Below, in pieces: positions 31,072 through 42,179 of a stretch of 64,000 nt of DNA (its first letter is position 1; each line of letters starts with the position of its first letter). Source of the stretch: Cladorhizidae sp. MBARI D1340-BT2. Taxonomy: Eukaryota > Porifera > Demospongiae > Poecilosclerida > Cladorhizidae. The notes beneath the pieces are model-generated. The model saw only the letters and a list, made by a program, of their open reading frames with translations. It was not told the origin of the DNA and searched no databases. Position numbers and translations under genes: made by a program. The stretch covers positions 6,952,125-7,016,124 of the forward strand of contig JAQNBH010000011.1 in NCBI GenBank assembly GCA_028752905.1, in the 5' to 3' direction.

Positions 31072-32638
31072 TTACATGAGCAGTTTCTGTAATAACAAAC
31101 TATGATTGTTATGTTTACCCATGCTGTGAAGCTTAACGATACCCAACATTTCATCAACATTGAAGAAATTGTCTGACTTGAACTTGCACCCCCTCCCGGG
31201 TCTATTAGCTAGTTAGTAAAAGTGGCTTACCTCCGGTTTTCTGCTTCTTTCCTCCTCATTTCCATGCCTCAGCTGAGAAACGTAATTGATAGTATACAAG
31301 CTCAACTTCTACAGCACTCTTTAAGTCATCAGGTCTACTAGCTAGTTAGTAAAAGTAGCTTACCTCCGGTTTTTTGCTTCTTTCCTCATTGCCATGCCTC
31401 ACCTGAGAAGCATAATTGATAGTATACAAGCTCGATTTCTATAAGTCATCACTAGTTAGTAAAAGTGGCTTACCTCCGGTTTTCTGCTCCTTTCCTCATT
31501 GCCATGCCTCACCTGAGAAGAATAATTGATAGTATACTAGCTTAACTTCTACACCAAGTCATCAGGTCTATTAGCTAGTTGGTAAAAGTGGCTTACCTCC
31601 GGTTTTCTGCTTCTTTCCTCATTGCCATGCCTCACCTGAGAAGCATAATTGATAGTATACTAGCTTAACTTCTACAGCACTCTTTAAGTCATCAGGTCTA
31701 TTAGCTAGTTAGTAAAAGTGGCTTACCTCCGGTTTTCTGCTTCTTTCCTCCTCATTTCCATGCCTCAGCTGAGAAACGTAATTGATAGTATACAAGCTCA
31801 ACTTCTACAGCACTCTTTAAGTCTATTAGCTAGTTAGTAAAAGTAGCTTACCTCCGGTTTTTTGCTTCTTTCCTCGTTGCCATGCCTCACCTGAGAAGCA
31901 TAATTGATAGTATACAAGCTCGATTTCTATAAGTCATCACTAGTTAGTAAAAGTGGCTTACCTCCGGTTTTCTGCTCCTTTCCTCATTGCCATGCCTCAC
32001 CTGAGAAGCATAATTGATAGTATACAAGCTCAATTTCTAAACCACTCTTTAAGTCATCAGGTCTATTAGCTAGTTAGTAAAAGTAGCTTACCTTGCTTCT
32101 TCCCTCTTCAATGCCATACCTCACCTGAGAAGCATAATTGATAGTATACAAGCTCAATTTTTAAACCACTCTTTAAGTCACCAGGTCTATTAGCTAGTTA
32201 GTAAAAGTAGCTTACCTCCGGTTTTCTGTTTCTTCCCTCTTCAATGCCATACCTCACCTGAGAAGCATAATTGATAGTATACAAGCTCAATTTCTAAACC
32301 ACTCTTTAAGTCATCAGGTCTATTAGCTAGTTAGTAAAAGTAGCTTACCTCCGGTTTTCTGCTTCTTCCCTCTTCAATGCCATACCTCACCTGAGAAGCA
32401 TAATTGATAGTATGCAAGCTCAATTTCTAAACCACTCTTTAAGTCATCAGTTCTATTAGCTAGTTAGTAAAAGTAGCTTACCTCCGGTTTTCTGCTTCTT
32501 CCCTCTTCAATGCCATACCTCACCTGAGAAGCATAATTGATAGTATACAAGCTCAATTTCTAAACCACTCTTTGCTAGTTAGTAAAAGTGGCTTACCTCT
32601 GGCTTTCTGTTTCTTCCCTCCTCAATGCCATACCTCAC
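31072..32638 (-). CDS. Gene with array of twelve tandem microexons and a terminal exon, unknown product
   Basis: Read from 32638 downwards, twelve tandem units of 104-133 bp each contain one microexon bounded by CTTCTCAG (or TTTCTCAG) and a donor GAG|GTAAGC (AAG|GTAAGC once). Microexons: 32597-32638, 32482-32523, 32349-32390, 32216-32257, 32092-32124, 31962-32000, 31852-31890, 31727-31768, 31597-31635, 31474-31512, 31364-31402 and 31231-31272. Lengths are 42, 39 or 33, always a multiple of three. Only frame 0 is open in all; typical peptides are VRYGIEEGRSRKPE and VRHGNEERSRKPE. Introns are 71-91 nt. A plausible terminal exon (31072-31182) follows in the same phase with FKSDNFFNVDEMLGIVKLHS and a stop. 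The 5' exons to the right are not identified. No family recognised. Confidence 0.6.
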
Positions 32639-32680
32639 CTGAGAAGCATAATTGATAGTATACAAGCTAACTACTACAGC
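31205..32680 (-). repeat. Tandem repeat array of the microexon units
   Basis: Units of 104-133 bp share, on the plus strand, TAGCTAGTTAGTAAAAGT, GCTTACCTCCGG, CCTCACCTGAG, ATAATTGATAGTAT and CAAGCTC. Two subfamilies exist: GCCATGCCTCACC (units at 31364-31635 and 31852-32000) and GCCATACCTCACC (right half). Units at 31231 and 31727 share TTTCCATGCCTCAGC. A block of at least three units is itself duplicated, since 31205-31512 closely resembles 31700-32000. Confidence 0.93.
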
Positions 32681-34348
32681 ACTCTTTAAGTCCCTCTAGA
32701 GATCTACATATAGCAGTCACTCTAATAACTCATTTAACATAGAACATTAACTTAATGTTTATCAAATATGTATGTTATAGTGTTTATTACAGTACAAGTC
32801 ATCTTACATCATTATTCTTTATTTATTTTTGCACTGCACTGGAGTGCACTGGTCCCAAGGGACTCAGAATTTATTATAACTTGTTTAAATATAAAAGCCA
32901 CTATCAGCTACTGTACCTTCATTTCTTCTACCTGCTTTTCCTGTTCTATGCTTGTCCCCTTGCATCTTGTCCCCTTCCAGCCTGACATTCTTACCAAAGA
33001 TGATGGGTAGCACACGGACTCAAAACAACACACAAATCAAATTTCTCTAAAATAGGTTCCCGAGTCAGAGCTATATACACCGAGCTGGGCGTCGCCGTAA
33101 GCGCTCACGATATCTGGCGCAAGGTTTCGCACGATTACTGACCTGCAGGAAATTTTCACATCGAGTCTGAGTTACAACCGACAAGTAGTTACACCCGCTG
33201 TTCGAACCATTCCTTTTTTCCCCCTTCTTCCCTGAAAAGATGAATGGTGGAAACGTTCTGTTGCTCAGATCCAGTTATAAGAAGACCAAAACTAATCAGA
33301 TTTGCTTTACATAACAACTTCTATTCTACTCCACATTAGTATTGTTATTATGAATAACTTTCTTCTCATGTATTTTTATAAGCAAACAAAAATTAATAGT
33401 AGTGCAGTGATTCTGTTCAAATACAAAGCCATTCAACAACTAAAATACTTCTTATGTATTCATTGGCACATGTCTCTTCAATCCATCTTCCACAGTGGTC
33501 AACATTCCACCTAGTTATCCTCAGAATCCAAACTACCTTCAGCTTTCCCACACAGAGCACAACAAATATGTCAAAAGTGCAACCTTACCATACTACTGTC
33601 CCACTTAGAGAAAAACAAATATGTCACAAGTGCAACCGTACCGCACTTCTGTCCCACATAGAGCACAATAAACCAATACTATACTGTGACTTACTGCAGA
33701 TCGGTACCTAGCATAGAGGGAGTCCTCAAAAGTTTTCTCTCTTATAAGGGACCCTCGGTAACAAAGAGTTGAGAACCAAGAATATCTTTGCCATCTGAGA
33801 CAATTGATAGTACAACACAACCTCAAACATCATGTTCATTGTTTATAGTCAGCTAGCTTTAGGTGAAGATTAGCTGTTGTTTAACTGTTCAAGCCACTGC
33901 TATAGCCTTTGTTGTTCTTGATTGGTCAGGGTCTGTAAAAGTTGACTTTGGCTTCATCCAAGTCTGTAAATCGATCGTCATCTGTTTCACATACACTTTC
34001 ACAAAATCTATTGGAATATGGACCTCACCATAATTGTAAACTGTTTTTCTGTCCACCAAGCTGGATGTTAAATTGAAGTGTTGAAATTAAATCCCATAGA
34101 AGTGAGTACCAGTACTTTTTAAATCATATCAGGTTCAAAATATCATTCCGTTGCATGTGTTCTGTCCTAGTGCTAGGCCTAGCTCTAGTCATTGGTCAGT
34201 GTACACAAGAGTCCACATTGGCCCAGAAAATTTTTACCAGTGAAAAAGCCTGGTAAAGCTCTATAGTATAGCACATCTTCATCACCATTGCGTGGACTTG
34301 ATAACATTACTGATATCAGTTTTATTATAATTGCATAAATTAATTCAG
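32681..34348. other. Spacer with a CpG-rich patch
   Basis: About 33060-33215 is richer in CG dinucleotides than anything nearby (CTGGGCGTCGCCGTAAGCGC and others). On the minus strand it contains CCTGCAG|GTCAGT, a possible first-exon donor near 33141. It could be the 5' end of the minus-strand microexon gene, but no start codon fits. Short direct duplications (CAAATATGTCA(A/C)AAGTGCAACC) lie at about 33565 and 33615. Confidence 0.3.
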
Positions 34349-34713
34349 GAACCCTGAAACAGTGAAGACTAATTCTTCGAATGAGGAAGCTCTAATTCAG
34401 GTAATTCCCATACTTGTGGAAGTTGCTTTCAGTAAACAAAAAATCAAAAAATTTAAAATTCAATTAAAACCCTAGGTAACTCTATTTCATATTTCATTAA
34501 TCAAAGATCTACAACCACAACATAAAGGAAGGCTAGAATAGCTAATTAAACAATTAGCTACTATGCCTATAGTTTTACGGAACCATTTATCTGTGCATGT
34601 TTTATCTGGTAGAATATTCTGTTACTAGCTATTCTTGACAGTAAATTTTCGTATATCCACCTCAGGTACTGGATGTACCAGAATACACAGATTTTCAGCA
34701 CATCAGAGATTAG
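34349..34713 (+). CDS. Possible 3' end of an unknown gene, two exons
   Basis: Exon 34349-34400 follows AAATTAATTCAG and ends ATTCAG|GTAATT. It enters in phase 2 and reads NPETVKTNSSNEEALIQ. Exon 34666-34713 follows ATCCACCTCAG, enters in phase 0 and reads VLDVPEYTDFQHIRD before TAG. Phases agree and both are open, but the exons are short and upstream ones were not found. No family recognised. Confidence 0.27.
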
Positions 34714-36661
34714 GTTAGTTTAGCTACCTAATGCTCTTTCAATAATGTGATGTTACTCTCTATTAACCCTTGTAACACAAGGAAAACTTCCACCTATGTG
34801 TGGTCATACCTCGCAGATAACTCACAAATTAATTTCGTGTTGTCCAAAAGTTTAACTAGACTCAAGTGTGGCTGGACCGACAAGTTGCCTGCTCATCGTC
34901 TGGGAGGCATTGTTTTCCATGAGCAAATAAATTGCCATCAGCTAATCAGGTCAGTTTTCAAATGTATGCTTGCTATATGGACCAAAACTAGATGAGTAGC
35001 AGCTGCTATCACTACAACTGTGGATTACAGCTAAATCCTTCTCGTGACACTCCAGTGCTATATTGAAGAAACACTATAGAGGTAAGATGCCCCCAAAAGT
35101 TAATAGCTAATCATGACTTTGAAATTGCCAATCTATGACCAGCAACAGATGCTATAACTATGGCTATTCTAGTACCTAGAACCTCTGCATGTATTCAAAT
35201 CATTAATATTCCATGCCATATATATACCCCCACATTCACAACAACAAAAAGAAATTACTCTATTGTTAAAAAATACAAAAAAAGACGAGTGTGTTCTTAT
35301 GTAGATCAGAACTGGTTAGATACCCCATTGTCTTTTAAAATCATATACACCAATCACTATACGGATTTTAAAAAGCAGTTGATTCTAAATGGGCAGTTGA
35401 TTCTAAATGGAAAAGGTGCTCTCTGATTGAGGTCTACATGGGACCCTCTTGTTTCCTTGACCCATCAGTCCAATATATATAGTTGTAAATAAAAGCACTT
35501 TTTTCTTGTTTGTATATAGTGTTTTTGTTTTTTTGCTTACAGAATATATACTTCATTTTGTGGTAGGGACGAACCCCACAAGCAAACCAAAGAGCAGCCC
35601 CACTCTTGTTAAATAACTTGATGTACCCTATAAATTATAGCTGTTGTTTTGTCATTAAAGTCAACAAGGAGCTATAGCAGGAAGCAAGAATTGCACAGGA
35701 GAACTCTAGGGCTAACCAAACATAGCAGATAATGTTCATGCTATATTTATTGATGAAGTGCCACAGTCAGTTTCTTTTGCTTATATCTTTTTGTTCGAAT
35801 ACTATTTGTCAGTATATCAGCTGAATTCTGCATATCTTAATTAAGTCACATTTTTTAGAATGATGCTCCTTACCTATTAAGCTAGCATGCTTTGCTTACC
35901 ATTAAATGTAATGAGAAAGAAACAAGTCATTGCAATTTTAAACACTTCTGATACTAATTTTTTGTTTGTATGAAAGCTATGTGAGGGAATGAAAGATATA
36001 CCTTTAGGCTCATCTTTTTATGCTTGTGAGGTCTGCCAATTTACTATCTTAGTGAGCTAAAAGACAAACTAACACTTAGGCAGTAAGAAGCTTGTCAGTG
36101 TGAGTTTTAGGTGAGACATCGCTTTACTTCATTATATATATTTTTCTTCCACATCTTCGACATTATCTAAAAACAAACCAATGTATCTTCAAGACTTCTA
36201 ACTGCACCTCACAAGAGGAGCTATTGCTGAAGCATCAGCAGACAGTAATTCTCCTTGAAGGGAGGATTTATGCAACTAACCAGAGCTGATTCTGCATCAC
36301 TCTGATAGAGAACCTTGGACAGATAAAATCCTTTCTCTTGCAGAAGTGGTCCAGATACAAGAGAACCCTTCAACCGCAGTTGGTGTAAGCAGCTTTGTCC
36401 AGCTTCTTATCTTTTACAATAATAATGTCTCTTCTTATAATTATGATTGTGCGACGCTTGCTCAAGTAATCAGACTTAGCACGTCATCAAACTGGAGACT
36501 AACCTTTGCGACAAGCCTTTCTTACTTCTCTAAGGTTGCAACCCTACAACACTGCTTTTTTAACCTAAACTGTTCTCTGCCTCGTCAAAAGACGCTGCTA
36601 CCGTTCGGTGGAATGGGATGTTCTATCCCACGAAAATTGATCGGCGCATGCGCATAACCCA
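34714..36661. other. Spacer, nothing recognised
   Basis: AT-rich, no coding segment I can support. The end, about 36585-36660, may belong to the LINE insertion that follows. Confidence 0.45.
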
Positions 36662-36672
36662 GTTCGCTCCCC

Positions 36673-37420
36673 TTTATATTCAATGAAGAATATGTGCTGG
36701 ATACACCTTTTACAGTAGATGAGGTGAATGCTGCTGTGGGAAGGTTGAAGAGTGGAAAAGCTGAAGGCCCAGACAATGTTGTAGAGCATCTAAAGTATGC
36801 TGGTGGGATGTGGCTGAGGAATGTGATGAATGCTATTGGCGAGATGGAACTAATACCAGATTGTTTTAAAGTGGGAATATTTGTACCAGTGTACAAGCGA
36901 GGAGGAAGGGACCCATTGAAGATGGACAGTTATCATGGGATTACCCTAACTTCCATGATGGCAAAGGTGCTGGAGTTCCTCATTCTAAGAAGGATGCAGG
37001 ATATGTTAACTGGCAGGAATTCTGCACATCAACCAAACGGCATACAGGAAGAAGACATCATTGCAGATGCTGTTTTTGCCACACTGGAAGTGATTGCTGA
37101 ATACCTAAATTCTGGTAGTAATGTTCTCATGTGTCTCTATGATTTGCAGAAGGCCTATGATTCTGTTGAGTACCCATTTCTTCTTCAGAGGCTGAAAGAG
37201 AAGTTTGTTGGGAACTCATACTCAGGGGGGAGGTGCAAGATCAGGTTAAATGGAGACTACTTGGAGGGGTTTGAAATAGACAGAGGAGTAAAGCAGGGCT
37301 CAGTTTTGTTGCCGGTGCTCTTCTTGATAATGATGAATCCATTATTGAAGCAGCTGCAAAAGTCTAGTCTAGGCCTATCTATCAATGACTTCTATGCAGG
37401 TGGTTTTGTTGCATGCGGAT
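36673..37420 (+). pseudogene. LINE reverse transcriptase, main frame
   Basis: A continuous frame of about 250 codons covers RT motifs 1 to 4. A frameshift just before the HADD motif moves the catalytic site into the next frame (37385-37582, LLHADDIRTLATS). The usual residue before ADD is Tyr or Phe, here His, a further sign of decay. Promoter and 5' end are missing. Confidence 0.8.
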
Positions 37421-37766
37421 GACATAAGGACCTTAGCTACATCCAATGATTCACTGGTTCAGCAAGCTGAGTTAGTAAAAGACTTTGCGGCAGTGAACTA
37501 CTTGAAGTTAAAAGTAAAAAAATGTGAAGTCGTTGTGTTTGGCGTTGGGGGTAGTGAATTAGTGACAATCCAAGATGTGTAGTAGATGGTCATACACTAT
37601 CAGTGGGTGGTGAAGGAAAATGTCTGGGGTTCTGGTGGAGGTGGAATCTACTGGCCACGAAGTGTGTGGAGGAGAATATCAAGAAGGCCAGGAAGGCATT
37701 CTTTGGATATGGTAGCATTTGGTGTTTTCCAGGGGAGCCTGAGTCCACTTCCTGCCTTTTCAGTGC

Positions 37767-40112
37767 TTGAGACCTGTGTCATGCCTGTCCTATTATACAG
37801 AGCTGAGACCTGTGTCATGCCTGTCCTATTATACAGTGCTGAGACCTGTGTCATGCCTGTCCTATTATAAGGTGCTTAGACCTGTGTCATGCCTGTCCTA
37901 TTATACAATGCTGAGACCTGTGTCATGCCTGTCCTATTATACGGTGCTGAGACCTGTGTCATGCCTGTCCTATTATATGCTGCTGAGACCTGTGTCATGC
38001 CTGTCCTATTATACAGTGCTGAGACCTGTGTCATGCCTGTCCTATTATACGTGCTGAGACCTGTGTCATGCCTGTCCTATTATACGGTGCTGAGACCTGT
38101 GTCATGCCTGTCCTATTATACGGTGCTGAGACCTGTGTCATGCCTGTCCTATTATATGCTGCTGAGACCTGTGTCATGCCTGTCCTATTATACAGTGCTG
38201 AGACCTGTGTCATGCCTGTCCTATTATACGTGCTGAGACCTGTGTCATGCCTGTCCTATTATACGGTGCTGAGACCTGTGTCATGCCTGTCCTATTATAT
38301 GCTGCTGAGACCTGTGTCATGCCTGTCCTATTATACAGTGCTGAGACCTGTGTCATGCCTGTCCTATTATACGTGCTGAGACCTGTGTCATGCCTGTCCT
38401 ATTATACAGTACTGAGACCTGTGTCATACCTGTCCAATTATACGGTGCTGAGACCTGTGTCATGCCTGTCCTATTATACGCTGCTGAGACATGTGTCCTC
38501 CCTGTCCTATTATATAGTCCTGAGACCTGTATCATGCCTGTCCTATTATATGCTGCTGAGACCTGTGTCATGCCTGTCCTATTATATGGTGCTGAGACCT
38601 GTGTCATGCCTGTCCTACTATACGCTGCTGAGACCTGTGTCATGCCTGTCCTATTATACAGTGCTGAGACCTGTGTCATGCCTGTCCTATACAGTGCTGA
38701 GACCTGTGTCATGCCTGTCCTATTATACAGTGCTTGAGATCTGTGTCATGCCTGTCCTATTATATGCTGCTGAGACCCCTGTCCTATTATACGCTGCTGT
38801 GACCTGTGTCATGCCTGTCCTATTATACAGTGCTTGAAATCTGTGTCATGCCTGTCCTATTATACGCTGCTGAGACCTGTGTCATACCTGTCCTATTATA
38901 CGGTGCTGAGACCTGTGTCATGCCTGTCCTATTATACGCTGCTGAGACATGTGTCCTGCCTGTCCTATTATATAGTCCTGAGACCTGTATCATGCCTGTC
39001 CTATTATATGCTGCTGAGACCTGTGTCTTGCCTGTCCTATTATATGCTGCTGAGACCTGTGTCATGCCTGTCCTATTATACGCTGCTGAGACCTGTGTCA
39101 TGCCTGTCCTATTATACGGTGCTGAGACCTGTATCATGCCTGTCCTATTATACGATGCTGAGACCTGTGTCTTGCCTGTCCTATTATATGGTGCTGAGAC
39201 CTGTGTCATGCCTGTCCTATTATACAGTACTGAGACCTGTGTCATGCGCCTGTCCTATTATACAGTGCTGAGACCTGTGTCATGCCTGTCCCATTATATG
39301 GTGCTGAGACCTGTGTCATGCCTGTCCTATTATACGGTGCTGAAACCTGTGTCATGCTGTCCTATTATACAGTGCTGAGACCTGTGTCATGCCTGTCCTA
39401 TTATACAGTGCTTGAGATCTGTGTCATGCCTGTCCTATTATACGCTGCTGAGACCTGTGTCTTGCCTGTCCTATTATATGGTGCTGAGACCTGTGTCATG
39501 CCTGTCCTATTATACGCTGCTGAGACCTGTGTCATGCCTGTCCTATTATACGGTGCTGAGACCTGTGTCATGCCTGTCCTATTATACGGTGCTGAGACCT
39601 GTGTCATGCCTGTCTTATTATATGGTGCTGAGACCTGTGTCATGCCTGTCCTATTATATGGTGCTGAGACCTGTGTCATGCCTATCCTATTATACAGTGC
39701 TTGAGATCTGTGTCATGCCTGTCCTATTATACGGTGCTGAGACCTGTGTCATGCCTGTCTTATTATACGCTGCTGAGACCTGTGTCATGCCTGTCCTATT
39801 ATACGGTGCTGAGACCTGTGTCATGCCTGTCTTATTATACGGTGCTGAGACCTGTGTCATGCCTGTCCTATTATACGCTGCTGAGACCTGTGTCCTCATG
39901 CCTGTCCTATTATATGCTGCTGAGACCTGTGTCATGCCTGTCTTATTATACGGTGCTGAGACCTGTGTCATGCCTGTCCTATTATACGGTGCTGAGACCT
40001 GTGTCATGCCTGTCCTATTATATGGTGCTGAGACCTGTGTCATCCCTGTCCTATTATACGGTGCTGGGACCTGTGTCATGCCTGTCCTATTATACAGTGC
40101 TGAGAATTGGGT
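37767..40112 (+). repeat. 36-bp minisatellite grown from a LINE coding motif, about 65 units
   Basis: The unit reads GAGACCTGTGTCATGCCTG then TCCTATTATACGGTGCT, which codes for ETCVMPVLLYGA. The same motif occurs once in LINE reverse transcriptases before Glu-Asn-Trp; here the first unit follows the linker and the last is followed by ENW, so the whole array sits exactly inside that motif. Most units keep the frame; a few of 35 bp or other lengths shift it. Variants (TACAGT, TATGCT, TACGCT) form higher-order blocks, for example 38040-38235 repeated at 38220-38380. Confidence 0.93.
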
Positions 40113-40839
40113 CATGACACCTGAACTGGTGAAAGACTAGAGTGTTTTCAGGGAGAATTGGTGAAGCGAGTGCTTTGTTGGCCAAGACACTTCTCCAGCA
40201 CTGCAACATCTTTGGCAGTGGATTACAGTCCATACGTAGCAGGATTCTGTGGAGGAAGGTATCATTTTTGCAGCATGTCTTGGACGGAAAAGGGGAGACT
40301 GTGAGTGGAAGGGTTCTAGAGTCTTTGGGTGGAGGAATTAAGAATACCTGTCAATGTATGGAGTTGGGAAATGTGCGGAGTAAAGTGTACAGTAAAAGTC
40401 TTGGCAGGCGAGGAAAGGTTGGGGAAGGAGATGAAGGAGATGATGAGGGTTGTGGACTATATGCATCACCTGGAAAAATGTCAGGAAAAGGCTCCACTAA
40501 TAGCAAGGGTGGAGGAAGATGTGGGGTGGTGGCAAATATGGGACGAGCTATTGATATTCAAGCATCGACACACGAAAGGAATGCAGTCCCTGTCAAAGTT
40601 GATGAGCCACCAGGAGGGGGAATAAGCCGCGCCCGATGTGTGAAGAAAATGACCTGCAGACCAGCCTTTTCTCCCATGTCGTAGGAAAGCACAGGGAGAT
40701 TTTTAACTTCCAGGTCTTATGTGATCTTGACATGGAGCAATGGATCTTTCAGAAACTGAGAACTTTGGACCTGACCTTTGTGTCAGAACTCAACTAATGT
40801 ACAATCAAGATTAGTGAATAGTGTTGATGTTTACATATT

Positions 40840-41113
40840 GTGTGTGTGTGTGTGTGTGTATGTCACGTGCTCCAAGTGGGCTATCACGGAATTATTATTA
40901 GCAGCCAGGTGTTGTGAAGGAAGTACCCATGTGTCATCGGATCCAGATAAGGAAGTTCCTATGTTTGCAGAGCAGTGTGTGTGTGTGTGTGTGTGTGTAT
41001 GTCACGTGCTCCAAGTGGGCTATCACGGAATTATTATTAGCAGCCAGGTGTTGTGAAGGAAGTACCCATGTGTCATGGGATCCAGATAAGGAAGTTCCTA
41101 TGTTTGCAGAGTA
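40840..41113. repeat. 137-bp tandem duplication with GT microsatellite
   Basis: Two nearly identical copies start with a TGTGTG run and contain TGTCACGTGCTCCAAGTGG, CACGGAATTATTATTAGCAG and GGAAGTTCCTATGTTTGCAG. They lie just past the LINE end. Confidence 0.92.
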
Positions 41114-42179
41114 GTGGTTCTTGGTCACCTGGTCACCTCCTGAGAGTAGTCCAGATTCCCAGAGACTATGCCACTTTAGTGTGTTCTGTATAGAGCAACT
41201 CCTACATTTTACCAAAGACAACTGGAGATCATCCAGAGGCCACCCACCTCCTTGAGACACTGTTTGGAAAAAATTGACTGGTCAAGCATTAGCCAGCTCA
41301 CTCGATGTATATGCCTCCAGTTGTAATTGCCTTCGTTTAATGTTCACTCTGTTTGGACATCTTGATTTTTTTTGGTGGATCTGTCGTAACCATTCAAGTA
41401 AATGTGGTACATATCCAATGCTGACAACAAATATCTAAAGGAAAATGGAGTGTGCAAGGATGGAGAGCTTCAGGTCTGCTAGCAATAACCATCGGGAATT
41501 TTCTCTGTGCAACCTAATTAGATAAATGAATTCATATATAGGCGTGTGAATCTAGTTTGTGAGGAAACAAATTCCTATTTATAGAGGAAAATTGTTTGAC
41601 CCCATTTGTCACCTTTTTTAGAGGAATTAATTCTGGGTATAGTGAGGGGCTCTTTGTTAGGCACATCTAATTGACTGTAACCTTATGTGGTTAGTTTGTT
41701 TTGCATGAAAATGCTATTAACATGAACTTCTTATCATTTTCTGGAGAGGAGACCCATGATGTGACTCTCGAAGGGATCTGCAACCCTAAAAAGGTTAAGA
41801 ACCTCTGCATTAATGAAATGAATTCATAGGTTATAATGGGGAGCTGTTTGGAAGGCATATTAAATCAGTCACCCCCACTATCGATTACAGAAACGAACTC
41901 GTAGGTTATCTGGGTGAGTGCTGGTATATTACTTCATGAATTCATATATGTAGAAGTCTATACGGATACCGTCAGTTATATAGAAGTCTATTATGGATAC
42001 TGTCAGTAAATTCATATATGTAGAAGTCTATGCCGGACACTGTCAGTGAATTCATATATATAAAAGTCTATGACAGTAAATTCATATATATAAAAGTCTA
42101 TGATGGATATACTGTCAGTGAATTCATAAATATACATATATACTATGATTTGACTGTCAGTAATAAGAAATCTGCTGTC
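41114..42179. repeat. Spacer ending in an approximately 40-bp repeat
   Basis: 41114-41930 shows nothing recognisable. At about 41935-42165 there are some six irregular units holding AATTCATATATGTAGAAGTC or AATTCATATATATAAAAGTC and a GATACTGTCAGT part. Confidence 0.75.

Larger units (their letters stand above)
36662..40800 (+). mobile_element. 5'-truncated LINE retrotransposon with expanded internal repeat
   Basis: The RT domain begins at about 36673. KSGKAEGPDNVVEHLKYAGG is the palm entry motif. DSYHGITLTSMMAKVLEFL follows, then LYDLQKAYDSV with the first catalytic Asp and DRGVKQGSVLLPVLF. The second catalytic motif reads HADD, in another frame after a frameshift near 37400. A linker with GVFQGSLSPLPAFSVLETCV follows, then the repeat block 37767-40112, then the normal continuation SAENWVMTPELVKD and RKVSFLQHVL. 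The element ends with a zinc-finger-like MCEENDLQTSLFSHVVGKH at about 40636-40695. Non-LTR elements of this type end with such a Cys/His motif. Frameshifts make it inactive; no endonuclease region is seen. Confidence 0.82.

Noticed and set aside
31280..32570. CTGATGACTTAAAG...GAAAT in the introns of the microexon array as a hammerhead
   Set aside because: A possible stem II of four A-U pairs is offset by two unpaired bases, GAAA is not followed by a C or a cleavage triplet, and stem I does not pair.
33185..33220. GGTTCGAAC on minus as a tRNA T-loop
   Set aside because: The bases around it do not pair as a T-arm, and no acceptor stem, D-arm or anticodon arm can be drawn.
36346..36657. 103-codon frame upstream of the LINE
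   Set aside because: A good acceptor precedes it, but the sequence is not protein-like and no donor or partner fits.
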